Below are positions 54,573-63,262 of a DNA stretch of 64,000 nucleotides, one piece after another. Both the position numbers and the translations under genes were made by a program. How positions within the stretch are numbered: the first letter of the stretch is position 1; each line of letters begins with the position of its first letter. The notes below the pieces were generated by a model. The model had not been told where the DNA came from. It saw nothing but the letters and a program-made list of their open reading frames with translations, and did no database searches. The stretch is taken from the NCBI RefSeq assembly GCF_014750685.1, contig NZ_JAAXGE010000004.1, forward strand, positions 1 to 64,000, in the 5' to 3' direction. This stretch comes from Bacteroides sp. GM023 (GTDB lineage Bacteria; Bacteroidota; Bacteroidia; Bacteroidales; Bacteroidaceae).

Positions 54573-56423
54573 TTATTCCTCCAATAATTTAGTAAATGCA
54601 TCTATCAATTCTCTCGTAACGAAAGGCTGTCCTTTCACTTGGTTGAACTGGCTGATGTTCAGTCCCGGCACCTTCATGCGCAGGTAACCTGCGAATTGTC
54701 CCAAATTCTGTTCAGCAACCACGATTTTCTTATATTTACGCAATACGTCAGCCGTGTTCTTTGGCAGCGGATTGATGTACTGGAAGTGTGCGAAAGCCAC
54801 TTTCTTTCCATGTTCGCGCATATGGTCCATAGCCAGACGGAGATAACCGTAAGTGCCACCCCAACCCACAATCAGTAAGTCTGCGTCCTCATCGCCCATC
54901 ACTTCAAGTTCGGGGATATAGTCGGCAATCTTGTCTACTTTGGCTTGGCGCAGGTGAACCATTTTATCGTGGTTTTCCGCTTCAGTGGAGATAGCTCCTG
55001 TTTCGTTGCTCTTTTCAAGGCCACCGATACGGTGTGTGAATCCTTCCGTTCCCGGAGTAGCCCAGTAGCGTACACCTGTTTCTTCGTTACGTTGGTAAGG
55101 AGTCCAGTTGCCGGCCATGTCCGGAGTTACGTATGGCGGGTTGATGGCAGGATATTCGTCCAGGTTAGGAAGTTTCCAGGCAGCGGAGCCGTTTGCTACG
55201 AAAGCATCGGTCAGCAATACAACTGGAGTCATATGTTCCAGGGCAATCTTGGCTGCCATGTATGCGGAGTCAAAACAGTTGGTCGGTGACGTTGCAGCGA
55301 TAACGGGCATCGGGCTTTCGCCGTTGCGTCCGTAGAGAGCTTGCAGTAAGTCGGTCTGTTCTGATTTGGTAGGAAGACCCGTAGACGGGCCACCACGCTG
55401 TACATTGACAATCACTAACGGAAGTTCGCCGATTACAGCAAGGTTCATCGCCTCACTCTTCAGACAAACACCCGGGCCGGAAGTCGTAGTTACCGCCAAA
55501 GCACCCGCAAAAGCGGCACCAACGGCAGAAGCGCAACCTGCGATTTCGTCTTCGCACTGCACGGTTTTTACTCCCAGTGATTTATGTTTGGATAATTCGT
55601 GCAGGATGTCAGTAGCCGGAGTGATAGGATAAGAACCCAGGTAGAGTTCCAACCCTGCTTTCTCGGCAGCAGCTATCAAGCCGTATGACGTTGCCTTATT
55701 ACCATTAATATCTGTATAAAGCCCTTTGGATTTCGGAGCTTTGCTTTCAATCTTATAAGTGGAGACAGAAGCGTGAGTGTTGGCTCCATAGTTGAAACCA
55801 TCGTTCAATACCTTAATATTAGCTTCTGCGATTTCGGGTTTCTTGGCGAATTTCTCGCGCAGCATTTTTTCTGCTGCTGCCAGGTTACGGTTGAACAGCC
55901 AGCAAACCAGTCCGAGTGCAAACATGTTTTTACAGCGGAGCGCTGATTTGTTGTCCAGTCCCGAGTCTTTCAGGCTCTCTTTACACATGGAAGAGATAGG
56001 TACTTCGAGTACTTCCTGTTTAACGCCCAGTTCTTCAAAAGGATTGTCAGTCTTGAATTGTGCCTTTTCCAAATCTCTGGCTTCGAATGAGTCGGAGTCG
56101 GTGATGATAAGTCCCTGCGGTTTACAGAATTTGATTTGTGTTTTCAGTGCGGAAGGATTCATTGCTACCAATACGTGGCAACGGTCTCCGGGAGTGTAAA
56201 CCTGTCCGGCGCCGATGTGTACCTGGAAACCGGAAACACCGGTCAGCGAACCTTGCGGGGCGCGGATGTCTGCCGGGTAGTCGGGGAATGTACAGATGTC
56301 ATTTCCTACCGTAGCCGACACGTTCGAGAAGATGTTGCCGGCCAGCTGCATGCCATCGCCGGAGTCGCCGGAGAAACGTACTACGACTTCCTCCAATTCT
56401 TTAACCATCATTTCGTCTGCCAT
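54573..56423 (-). CDS. korA: 2-oxoglutarate:ferredoxin oxidoreductase, fused gamma-alpha subunit
   Basis: A 616-residue subunit if started at the ATG at 56423 (MADEMMVKELEEVV); the upstream ATG at 56468 adds 15 residues without family likeness. The gamma domain (about 1-185) begins VVRFSGDSGDGMQLAGNIF. The pyrimidine-binding alpha domain (about 215-430) carries LYLGSYPITPATDILHELS and GPGVCLKSEAMNLAVIGELP, and the C-terminal domain (about 490-616) includes LLIVGWGGTYGYLRLAMDHM. Gamma-alpha fusion is usual for Bacteroidetes and many other 2-oxoacid:ferredoxin oxidoreductases. First gene of the korAB operon. The 203-bp gap upstream holds this promoter region and that of the tRNA. Confidence 0.93.
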   Translation of the reverse strand: MADEMMVKELEEVVVRFSGDSGDGMQLAGNIFSNVSATVGNDICTFPDYPADIRAPQGSLTGVSGFQVHIGAGQVYTPGDRCHVLVAMNPSALKTQIKFCKPQGLIITDSDSFEARDLEKAQFKTDNPFEELGVKQEVLEVPISSMCKESLKDSGLDNKSALRCKNMFALGLVCWLFNRNLAAAEKMLREKFAKKPEIAEANIKVLNDGFNYGANTHASVSTYKIESKAPKSKGLYTDINGNKATSYGLIAAAEKAGLELYLGSYPITPATDILHELSKHKSLGVKTVQCEDEIAGCASAVGAAFAGALAVTTTSGPGVCLKSEAMNLAVIGELPLVIVNVQRGGPSTGLPTKSEQTDLLQALYGRNGESPMPVIAATSPTNCFDSAYMAAKIALEHMTPVVLLTDAFVANGSAAWKLPNLDEYPAINPPYVTPDMAGNWTPYQRNEETGVRYWATPGTEGFTHRIGGLEKSNETGAISTEAENHDKMVHLRQAKVDKIADYIPELEVMGDEDADLLIVGWGGTYGYLRLAMDHMREHGKKVAFAHFQYINPLPKNTADVLRKYKKIVVAEQNLGQFAGYLRMKVPGLNISQFNQVKGQPFVTRELIDAFTKLLEE

Positions 56424-56580
56424 AACTTTAATTACTATATTTAATTTAAAAACTGTTTTTACTTTCAATTTGTGAGCGCAAAGGTCGGAAAGTTAATCGA
56501 ATTATCAAAATAAAACGTACTTTATTGTCCTATTGACGCAAAATATTAAGCCTATATGAAAGGAACCTGTATTTTTATTC

Positions 56581-56610
56581 TTGTTAAATCGACAGAAACC
56601 GTTATCTTTG
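56581..56610 (+). promoter_or_regulatory. Promoter of tRNA-Arg (TTG - 19 bp - TATCTTTG)
   Basis: TTG at 56581-56583 and TATCTTTG at 56603-56610 with 19-bp spacing; the mature tRNA starts 17 bp after the -7 box. Confidence 0.8.
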
Positions 56611-56626
56611 CAAACAAATTTGAAGC

Positions 56627-56698
56627 GGCCCTGTAGTTCAACGGATAGAATAGAAGTTTCCTAAACTTTAGATAGGGGTTCGATTCCCCTCGGGGCTA
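56627..56698 (+). tRNA. tRNA-Arg (anticodon CCU)
   Basis: A complete cloverleaf can be drawn. The acceptor stem pairs GGCCCTG with CGGGGCT (with G-U at the first and sixth pairs), the D arm is GTTC...GAAT, the anticodon loop TTCCTAA has CCT at 56660-56662, the T arm is AGGGG-TTCGATT-CCCCT, and the discriminator is A at 56698. CCA is not encoded. It reads AGG codons. No integrase or repeated 3' end is seen next to it. Confidence 0.95.
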
Positions 56699-56822
56699 CT
56701 ACGAAGAAGAATCTATGGGAAGTTGTGTTGTAGTCTTTCATGCTGTATCAAGTTTTAAGTTTTACAATGGCTTCTTTAAAGATTAACGTCTTATAGCTTC
56801 TATTTGTTTTAATAATCAATAG

Positions 56823-56858
56823 AAAAAGCCTCTTTCGAATGTTCGGAAGAGGCTTTTT
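56823..56858. terminator. Bidirectional terminator downstream of secDF and tRNA-Arg
   Basis: AAAAAGCCTCTT and AAGAGGCTTTTT form a perfect 12-bp stem, partly extended by TCGAA/TTCGG, with A/T runs at both ends. It lies 17 bp after the secDF stop. Bases 56699-56822 hold no gene. Confidence 0.85.
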
Positions 56859-56874
56859 CTATTTCAGGAATATA

Positions 56875-59800
56875 TTATTCTTCCGTAGCAGCGACAGCTA
56901 CTACTTTTTTGTTCTTCATCATGTTGTATGCAATCGGAGATGCAATGAACAATGAAGACAATGTACCGATAACCACACCGAGAATCATCGCGAATGCGAA
57001 GCTGCGGATAGAGTCACCACCGAGGATGAAGATACACAGCAACACGATCAATGTACTCAATGATGTATTGATGGTACGAGCCAGTGTCGTGTTCAAAGAG
57101 TCGTTGAACAACACACGCTTGTCACGTTTCGGATACAAGCCGAAGAACTCGCGTACACGGTCGAAGATTACCACCTTATCATTAATAGAGTAACCGATAG
57201 CTGTCAGGATAGCACCGATAAATGTCTGGTCGATTTCCAGAGAGAACGGCAAGATACCCCAGAACAGTGAGTAAGCACCGATAATCATGACTGTATCACA
57301 TGTCAGGGCTACGATAGAACCGATACTGTATGCGATATTGCGGAAACGGATCAAGATATACAGGCCGATAGCGATCAGTGCCAGAACAACTGACCAAATA
57401 GCGCCTGTCTTGATGTCGTCTGCGATACTCGGACCTACCTTCTGTGAACTTACGATACTACCACCTGTGTGATTGTCACGGTCGATGAAAGTAGCCAGTG
57501 TAATGTTTTGAGTCAATACCGGTTTCAGTGTTTCATACAGATAGGATTCGATTTCCGAGTCAACGTTATTACCAGCATCTTCGATACGGTAGTTTGTGCT
57601 GATACGAACCGTTTTCTTGTCTGTACCGATAGCGATAACGCTAACGTTGGCATCACCGAATTTGCTTGCGATCAACTCGCGTACTTGTTCCGGTTCCACA
57701 GGATTTTCAAACTGTACCTTAAAGTTACGTCCACCTGTGAAGTCGATACTCTGACTTAAACCACGGATAGCGAATGAACCGATACAAATGATGATAACAG
57801 CTCCTACGATAATCATGGATTTCTTATTTGTTCCCATGAAATCGAAATGTGTGTTGGTCATCAGGTTCTTCGAAAGCTTAGTCGTAAATGTCAGGTTCTG
57901 CAACTTGTCTTTGTTCAAGAAGTGCTCGTAAACCAAACGAGTCATGAACACAGCGGTAAAGAACGATACAAGGATACCGATAATCAAAGTCGTAGCAAAA
58001 CCACGGATCGGACCGGTACCGAAGTTGAACAGGATGACACCTGTGATAATAGATGTCAAGTTAGAGTCGAAGATAGCGGAGAATGCGTTGGAATAACCGT
58101 CGGCAAGCGCTTTCTTCACACCCTTACCGGCACGAAGCTCTTCTTTTGTACGTTCATAGATAAGCACGTTCGCATCCACAGCCATACCCAGTGACAACAC
58201 CATACCGGCAATACCGGACATTGTCAGTGCCGCCTGGAAGGAAGAAAGGATACCTAATACGAAGAAGAAGTTCAGGAACAACGCCCCGTTGGCAATCATA
58301 CCCGGGATGAGACCGTACATAGAACACATATAGATCATCAACAGAATCAAAGCCACAACGAATGAGAAAACACCCGCGTTGATAGATTCCTGACCCAGTG
58401 ACGGACCAACGATATCTTCCTGTACGATGTGAGCCGGAGCCGGCATCTTACCTGATTTCAATACGTTAGCTAAGTCCTTTGCCTGTTCTGGAGTGAAGTG
58501 GCCTGTAATCTGTGAACGTCCGCCTGTGATTTCAGAGTTTACGTTCGGTGCAGAATATACATAGTTATCAAGAACGATAGCGATGGAACGACCGATGTTC
58601 TGCTTAGTCAACTGTGCCCAACGGCGTGCACCGTCAGAGTTCATTGTCATGCTTACAGCCGGTTTGCTATATTGGTCGAATTCGTCTTTAGCATCTGTTA
58701 CTACGTCACCTTCCAACGGAGCTTTGCCGTTGCGTTCGGTAGACTTGATAGCGTATAATTCGAAAGTCTGTCCTTTTTTGTCGAATTCAGAAGGAGAAAC
58801 ACCCCATTTCAGACGAAGGTCTTTGGGAAGTTCTGCCTTGATTTCCGCCATAGCCAGATAATCGTTGATAGTAGCAGTGTCTTTGTAGTTGGCATAACCG
58901 ATAACAGGACCCTGTCCGCTGGAGTTCAACTGAAGTACAGACAACAGAGGATATTGCTTCTTGATTTCTTCCATGTTGCTTGAAGATGCGTCTTCAGCAG
59001 TTGCGTCACCTTTCAGTGCGGCAGCAAGGCTGTCGGCTGCGCTTACGGCTTTTTTCTCAACCGGAGTAGCTTCGGTGATGACTGCTGCTTCTATCGTATC
59101 TCCATCGGCGGTGGTTTCTTCAGCCAATACTGCGCGCAGTTTAGCGTCTGCAGATTGCATGGCAGGAAGAATTTCTTTTGCTGTGTAAGTTTCCCAGAAT
59201 TCCAGGTTAGCAGAACCTTGGAGAAGTTTTCTCACACGTTCCGGTTCTTTGATACCCGGCAGTTCCACCATGATACGTCCCATTTTGTCTTCGAGACTCT
59301 GGATGTTCGGCTGAACAACACCAAAGCGGTCGATACGGGTACGGAGTACGTTGTATGAGTTTTCAACTGCAGCTTTTACTTCTGTTCTCAGTACTTTTTC
59401 TACTTCAGCATCCGTTGATTTCTGGTTAACTTTGTCTTTCAACTGTTGTGTTGCGAAGAGTTCGGAAAGTTTTGCGTCCGGAGCTGCTTTGTGGTATTCT
59501 CTGACAAACAGGGTGATGATATCATCCTGGCTGTTGATAGCCTGTTTTGCAGCTTCTCCCAATGCTTTGTTGAAAGCTTCATCCGGCTTGTTGTCAGCCA
59601 GTGCTTTGATAACATCAGGTACAGAAACTTCAAGGATAACGTTCATACCACCCTTCAGGTCCAAACCTAAACTAATCTCCATCTCACGACATTGTTTCAG
59701 CGTCCAGTTACCCAGCCAAACTTTCTCGTTAGAGAGAGAGTCGAGGTAATCTTGTTCTACTTTCGGGTCGCCGTTCGCAATTTCTTTCGCCTTGTTGGTA

Positions 59801-59892
59801 TAGTGGCGTGTTGCGAAGGAGAATGAGAGGTAGAACAGGCATACCAGCGTGAGTAGCACCGCAAAAACCTTTACAAATCCTTTGTTTTGCAT
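56875..59892 (-). CDS. secDF: Fused protein translocase subunit SecDF
   Basis: A 1005-residue inner-membrane protein joining SecD (about 1-650) and SecF (about 665-1000), which uses the proton gradient to help export through SecYEG. SecD parts: first membrane helix (about 8-26), SLGLDLKGGMNVILEVSVPD, a long periplasmic P1 domain with an Ala/Glu-rich insert (AAVITEATPVEKKAVSAADS), VPLSQ-like SEITGGRSQITGHFTPEQA and five helices with GLAMAVDANVLI-like LGMAVDANVLIYERTKEE. SecF parts: SQSIDFTGGRNFKVQFENP, TAIGYSINDKVVIFDRVRE. The fusion is usual for Bacteroidetes. The insert between about 230 and 310 looks of low complexity. A promoter box lies at 59983-59990. Confidence 0.95.
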   Translation of the reverse strand: MQNKGFVKVFAVLLTLVCLFYLSFSFATRHYTNKAKEIANGDPKVEQDYLDSLSNEKVWLGNWTLKQCREMEISLGLDLKGGMNVILEVSVPDVIKALADNKPDEAFNKALGEAAKQAINSQDDIITLFVREYHKAAPDAKLSELFATQQLKDKVNQKSTDAEVEKVLRTEVKAAVENSYNVLRTRIDRFGVVQPNIQSLEDKMGRIMVELPGIKEPERVRKLLQGSANLEFWETYTAKEILPAMQSADAKLRAVLAEETTADGDTIEAAVITEATPVEKKAVSAADSLAAALKGDATAEDASSSNMEEIKKQYPLLSVLQLNSSGQGPVIGYANYKDTATINDYLAMAEIKAELPKDLRLKWGVSPSEFDKKGQTFELYAIKSTERNGKAPLEGDVVTDAKDEFDQYSKPAVSMTMNSDGARRWAQLTKQNIGRSIAIVLDNYVYSAPNVNSEITGGRSQITGHFTPEQAKDLANVLKSGKMPAPAHIVQEDIVGPSLGQESINAGVFSFVVALILLMIYMCSMYGLIPGMIANGALFLNFFFVLGILSSFQAALTMSGIAGMVLSLGMAVDANVLIYERTKEELRAGKGVKKALADGYSNAFSAIFDSNLTSIITGVILFNFGTGPIRGFATTLIIGILVSFFTAVFMTRLVYEHFLNKDKLQNLTFTTKLSKNLMTNTHFDFMGTNKKSMIIVGAVIIICIGSFAIRGLSQSIDFTGGRNFKVQFENPVEPEQVRELIASKFGDANVSVIAIGTDKKTVRISTNYRIEDAGNNVDSEIESYLYETLKPVLTQNITLATFIDRDNHTGGSIVSSQKVGPSIADDIKTGAIWSVVLALIAIGLYILIRFRNIAYSIGSIVALTCDTVMIIGAYSLFWGILPFSLEIDQTFIGAILTAIGYSINDKVVIFDRVREFFGLYPKRDKRVLFNDSLNTTLARTINTSLSTLIVLLCIFILGGDSIRSFAFAMILGVVIGTLSSLFIASPIAYNMMKNKKVVAVAATEE

Positions 59893-59982
59893 TTTACTTT
59901 TAATTTATGATGATTACTTTTTTAATTTAATTTTCAGTTAAATTCTGTCGTACACAAGTTCTTTTTGCCGCATACAAGGCTG

Positions 59983-59990
59983 CAAATATA
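59983..59990 (-). promoter_or_regulatory. -7 box (TATATTTG) for secDF
   Basis: Minus-strand TATATTTG fits TAnnTTTG and lies about 90 bp upstream of the secDF start. The leader after it is AT-rich. No good -33 element: a long A/T run occupies that place. Confidence 0.55.
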
Positions 59991-60016
59991 GTTTTTTTTT
60001 CACATTTATATGTAAG

Positions 60017-60047
60017 AAGCCCTCAAATATTTGATGTTTAAGGGCTT
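60017..60047 (-). terminator. Hairpin after the M3 peptidase gene
   Basis: AAGCCCT and AGGGCTT flank a 17-base loop just past the stop codon at 60058. The T-run is on the plus strand (TTTTTT); on the minus strand only CTTCTTAC follows, so the ending for the peptidase gene may be leaky. Confidence 0.5.
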
Positions 60048-60057
60048 TTTTGCAGAA

Positions 60058-62145
60058 TTATTTCATTCCTCTGTTTTTCAGTAGTGGTTCCAAACTTGGC
60101 TCGGCTCCGCGGAAATTCTTGTAAAGTACCATCGGATCTTCGCTGTCCCCCTTCTCCAATACGTTGTAGCGGAACAGGTCGGCAGTGTTCTTATCAAAGA
60201 TTCCATGTTCTTTGAAGGCTTCAAAAGCATCATTGTCCAGTACGTTTGCCCATAGGTAGCTATAGTATCCGGCAGCGTATCCGCCAATGATATGATTGAA
60301 GTAAGTGACACGGTAACGGGGAGCAATTTCGGGGATAAGATTGAGCTTATCCATCGCTTCTTTTTCGAAAGAAAGTATATCCATATTCTTTACATCTGTC
60401 ACTGTGTGCAAGTCCATGTCGAGGATGGCGGCAGCCAGCAATTCCGTTGTCATGAATCCCTGGTTGAAAGTCTTTTGTTCCAGTATTTTTTCGATGATTT
60501 CATCGGGGATTACTTCTCCTGTCTGGTAATGTTTGGCATACATTTTCAGTACTTCCGGTTCGGTAGCCCAGTGCTCGTTGATTTGAGAAGGAAGTTCTAC
60601 AAAATCACGTACGACGTTGGTGCCGGATGTTCCTTTGTATTCGCATTTCGTCAGTAAGCCGTGCAGGGCGTGGCCAAATTCGTGGAACAATGTTTCCACT
60701 TCATCCATCGTCAGCAGGGAAGGAGTGTCGCCTACCGGTTTGGTGAAGCTGCAAACGTTGCATATCAGCGGACGGGTAGCTCCCTGTTGTTCACGGTAGT
60801 TGCTCATCCATGCGCCACCGCTTTTTCCGGCACGCGGGAAATAGTCTACATAGAAGATTCCGAGTTGGGAACCGTCGGCGTCTTTCACTTCAAAGACTTC
60901 TACGTCAGGATGGTAGGTCGGGATTCCTTCCAGTTTGCTTAAAGTGATGCCGTAAAGTTTGTTGGCTACGGCAAATGCGCCTTCGCGTACATTCTCCAGT
61001 TTGAAGTAGGGCTTTGTGTCTTCTTCGGACAGGTTGTATTTCTCTTTGCGCAGTTTTTCGGTGTAATACCACCAGTCCCATGCTTCCAGCTTTTCGCCTT
61101 TGCCTTCTTTATCCATCAACTTCTGAAGTTCTGTTGCTTCTGCTTTCGCTTTCGGCAGTGCATAGCTCCAAAGATTGTTCAAAAGTTCCATTACGTTTGT
61201 TGCGTTCTTTGCCATTGTTTCGTCCAGGACAAAGTTGGCGTAGCAGTCGAAACCTAATAAATTAGCTTTTTCAAGGCGTAGAGAGACGATTTTACGGATA
61301 TTCTCTTTATTATCGTTTTCGTTATTGTTGTTTCCCCGGTTGATGTAGGCTTTGTACATTTGTTCGCGGAGCGGACGGTTTTCTGAATATTGCAGGAAGG
61401 GCAGGCGACTGGCATTGTGCAGGGTAAACAACCATTTACCCGGTTGTCCGGCTGCTTTTGCTTCTTCGGCTGCGCTTTGGCGGAACCATTCGGGCAGTCC
61501 GGCCAAATCTTCTTCCTTATCAACAAAAAGTTGGAAAGCATTATTCTCATTCAACACATTGTTGCTGAAGGTGATGCCGAGTGTAGAAAGCTCTTTGTTG
61601 ATTTCGCGGAGACGGGCTTGTTTCTCTGCGCTGAGGTTGGCTCCCGAACGGACAAATCTTTTGTAGGTTTTGTCTAACAGGCGGCTTTGCTCTGTCGTCA
61701 GGTTCAGTGAATCTTTCTGCTGGTACACATTGTTCACCCGTTTGAAAAGTTTCTCATTCAGGGAGATATTATCTTCATGTTCCGAAAGAACCGGTGCCAT
61801 CTTCATCGAAAGTTCGGTCAGGACGTCGGTTGTTTCCGCGTCTGTCATATTGAAGAAAATAGCGCTTACACGGTCCAGGACAGGTGCGCTGTTGTCCAAA
61901 GCTACAATCGTATTCTCGAATGTCGCAATTTCCGGGCTTTCGATGATAGCTTCTATATTTTGGTTTTGCTCTTCGATACCTTTCAGGAAGGCAGGTTCGT
62001 AGTGTTCCAGTTTAATCTTGTCGAAAGAGGGAACACCATACTCGGTTTGAAACTCTGTAAAGAAAGGATTGCTTTCTGTTTTCGTAGCACAGGAGTACAT
62101 CATACAACTTACTGCTAAAAGGGTTAGTGTTTTTTTAATCATCAT
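60058..62145 (-). CDS. M3-family zinc metallopeptidase lipoprotein (peptidyl-dipeptidase Dcp-like)
   Basis: A 695-residue M3A peptidase. The N-terminus has a signal peptide and lipobox (LLAVSCMMYSC, Cys19), so it is likely periplasmic and membrane-bound, unlike cytoplasmic Dcp of Escherichia coli. The zinc site is ETLFHEFGHALHGLL (HExxH), with the third ligand Glu in the following helix (FVELPSQINEHW). Other family blocks: EEWWYYTEKLRKEKYNL-like WDWWYYTEKLRKEKYNL, GIFYVDYFPRAGKSGGAW and YFNHIIGGYAAGYYSYLW near the C-terminus. It would remove dipeptides from peptide C-termini. It starts 27 bp after the upstream gene on the same strand. Either of two adjacent ATGs may be used. Confidence 0.93.
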   Translation of the reverse strand: MMIKKTLTLLAVSCMMYSCATKTESNPFFTEFQTEYGVPSFDKIKLEHYEPAFLKGIEEQNQNIEAIIESPEIATFENTIVALDNSAPVLDRVSAIFFNMTDAETTDVLTELSMKMAPVLSEHEDNISLNEKLFKRVNNVYQQKDSLNLTTEQSRLLDKTYKRFVRSGANLSAEKQARLREINKELSTLGITFSNNVLNENNAFQLFVDKEEDLAGLPEWFRQSAAEEAKAAGQPGKWLFTLHNASRLPFLQYSENRPLREQMYKAYINRGNNNNENDNKENIRKIVSLRLEKANLLGFDCYANFVLDETMAKNATNVMELLNNLWSYALPKAKAEATELQKLMDKEGKGEKLEAWDWWYYTEKLRKEKYNLSEEDTKPYFKLENVREGAFAVANKLYGITLSKLEGIPTYHPDVEVFEVKDADGSQLGIFYVDYFPRAGKSGGAWMSNYREQQGATRPLICNVCSFTKPVGDTPSLLTMDEVETLFHEFGHALHGLLTKCEYKGTSGTNVVRDFVELPSQINEHWATEPEVLKMYAKHYQTGEVIPDEIIEKILEQKTFNQGFMTTELLAAAILDMDLHTVTDVKNMDILSFEKEAMDKLNLIPEIAPRYRVTYFNHIIGGYAAGYYSYLWANVLDNDAFEAFKEHGIFDKNTADLFRYNVLEKGDSEDPMVLYKNFRGAEPSLEPLLKNRGMK

Positions 62146-62172
62146 AAGTGTTTTTATTAGAGTTTTCAGTTC

Positions 62173-63258
62173 TTATCGCTTGCTGATATAGCACCAGATA
62201 GGGTAGTGGTCCGAAGCCTTGATAGACCGGTCTACGGTGCAGTTGTAGGCTTTCAGGTTGGGGCTTACCAGGATATTGTCAATTCGGAAATAGAACTTGT
62301 TTTGATTATAAGAAATTCCCAGTCCTTTGCCGGATTGGGTGAACGCGTCGTCTAGTTTTTGGGTAAGGATGCGATGGGTATACGAGATGGAACCGTCGTT
62401 GAAGTCACCGCAGGCTATTATTGTCGGATATTTGCTTTCTGCTATATACCTGGCTACGGAGTCGGCCTGTGACGCACGGATAGCCGATGCTTCCGCCAGC
62501 TTTTTCACCAATTGGCGGAGTCCGGTTTTCACTTTACTGGCATTCGGGTCTTTTATCATGTCTTCGTAGATTCCCCTGTCTTCTTTGGTTAGCTTGTTGG
62601 ATTCCAAATGGTTATTAATCAATGTAATGGTGTCGTTGTTCACCTTCAGTACATATCTCATGGAACCGTTATAGCTACTTTCATACTTGATAGGCTGTGA
62701 CGAAAGTATGGGGAATTTTGAGAAACAGGCAAGCTGTACTTCTCCTACCCCTTGTTGATGGATGGACCGGTAGGGGTATGCCTTCAATGCTTTCTTCACG
62801 TCCTGTTCCGTCAGAAACTTCCTATTGGTAGCCGTGTTATATTCTTGCAGGCAAATAATATCGGCTTTACTGTCCGCCAGGTAGGACAGGACAGGATTCT
62901 TCCCATCTTTCTTTTCCAGGTTACTAAAGCTCATTACGTTGTAGGACAGTAGTTTGATGCTCCCTTCCGGTATCGTTTTAGTGGTGGAATTAAAAGGAAT
63001 ATAAGTCCGTATTTGCGGAATACAAATCAAGAAACCGATGATTGGTAATAAAGCATAGCGATAATTGATAAATGCCCAAAAGACCAGAAACAAGAAGTTG
63101 ATAGTCAGAAATATCGGAAATGCAAGTCCCAGGCTCGAAGCCAGTGGGTTTACTCTCGGACTTAGATAGGGACTATAGGCGCTTAGTATCAACGTTCCAA
63201 CGAAGAAAGCGTTAATAGCCAGTATCAGATATGCGACAATTTTGCCAATATGTTCCAT
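62173..63258 (-). CDS. Membrane-anchored endonuclease/exonuclease/phosphatase-family protein
   Basis: A 361-residue protein from the ATG at 63258 (MEHIGKIVAYLILAINAFF). An earlier ATG at 63282 would overlap the rhomboid gene's end by 20 bp and cannot be excluded. Three transmembrane helices (about 5-25, 40-62, 65-85) precede the EEP domain (about 100-361). Catalytic motifs are intact: LLSYNVMSFSN, IICLQEYNTATN with the metal-binding Glu, TLINNHLES, IIACGDFNDGSISY and the final ASDHYPIWCYIS. Related membrane EEP proteins are common in Bacteroidetes; the substrate (nucleic acid, phospholipid or other phosphodiester) is unknown. It lies between the rhomboid and peptidase genes and is probably co-transcribed with both. 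Confidence 0.88.
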   Translation of the reverse strand: MEHIGKIVAYLILAINAFFVGTLILSAYSPYLSPRVNPLASSLGLAFPIFLTINFLFLVFWAFINYRYALLPIIGFLICIPQIRTYIPFNSTTKTIPEGSIKLLSYNVMSFSNLEKKDGKNPVLSYLADSKADIICLQEYNTATNRKFLTEQDVKKALKAYPYRSIHQQGVGEVQLACFSKFPILSSQPIKYESSYNGSMRYVLKVNNDTITLINNHLESNKLTKEDRGIYEDMIKDPNASKVKTGLRQLVKKLAEASAIRASQADSVARYIAESKYPTIIACGDFNDGSISYTHRILTQKLDDAFTQSGKGLGISYNQNKFYFRIDNILVSPNLKAYNCTVDRSIKASDHYPIWCYISKR

Positions 63259-63262
63259 TCTT

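Noticed and set aside
56627..56874. tRNA-associated integration site
   Set aside because: No repeat of the tRNA 3' end and no integrase or cargo genes follow the tRNA.
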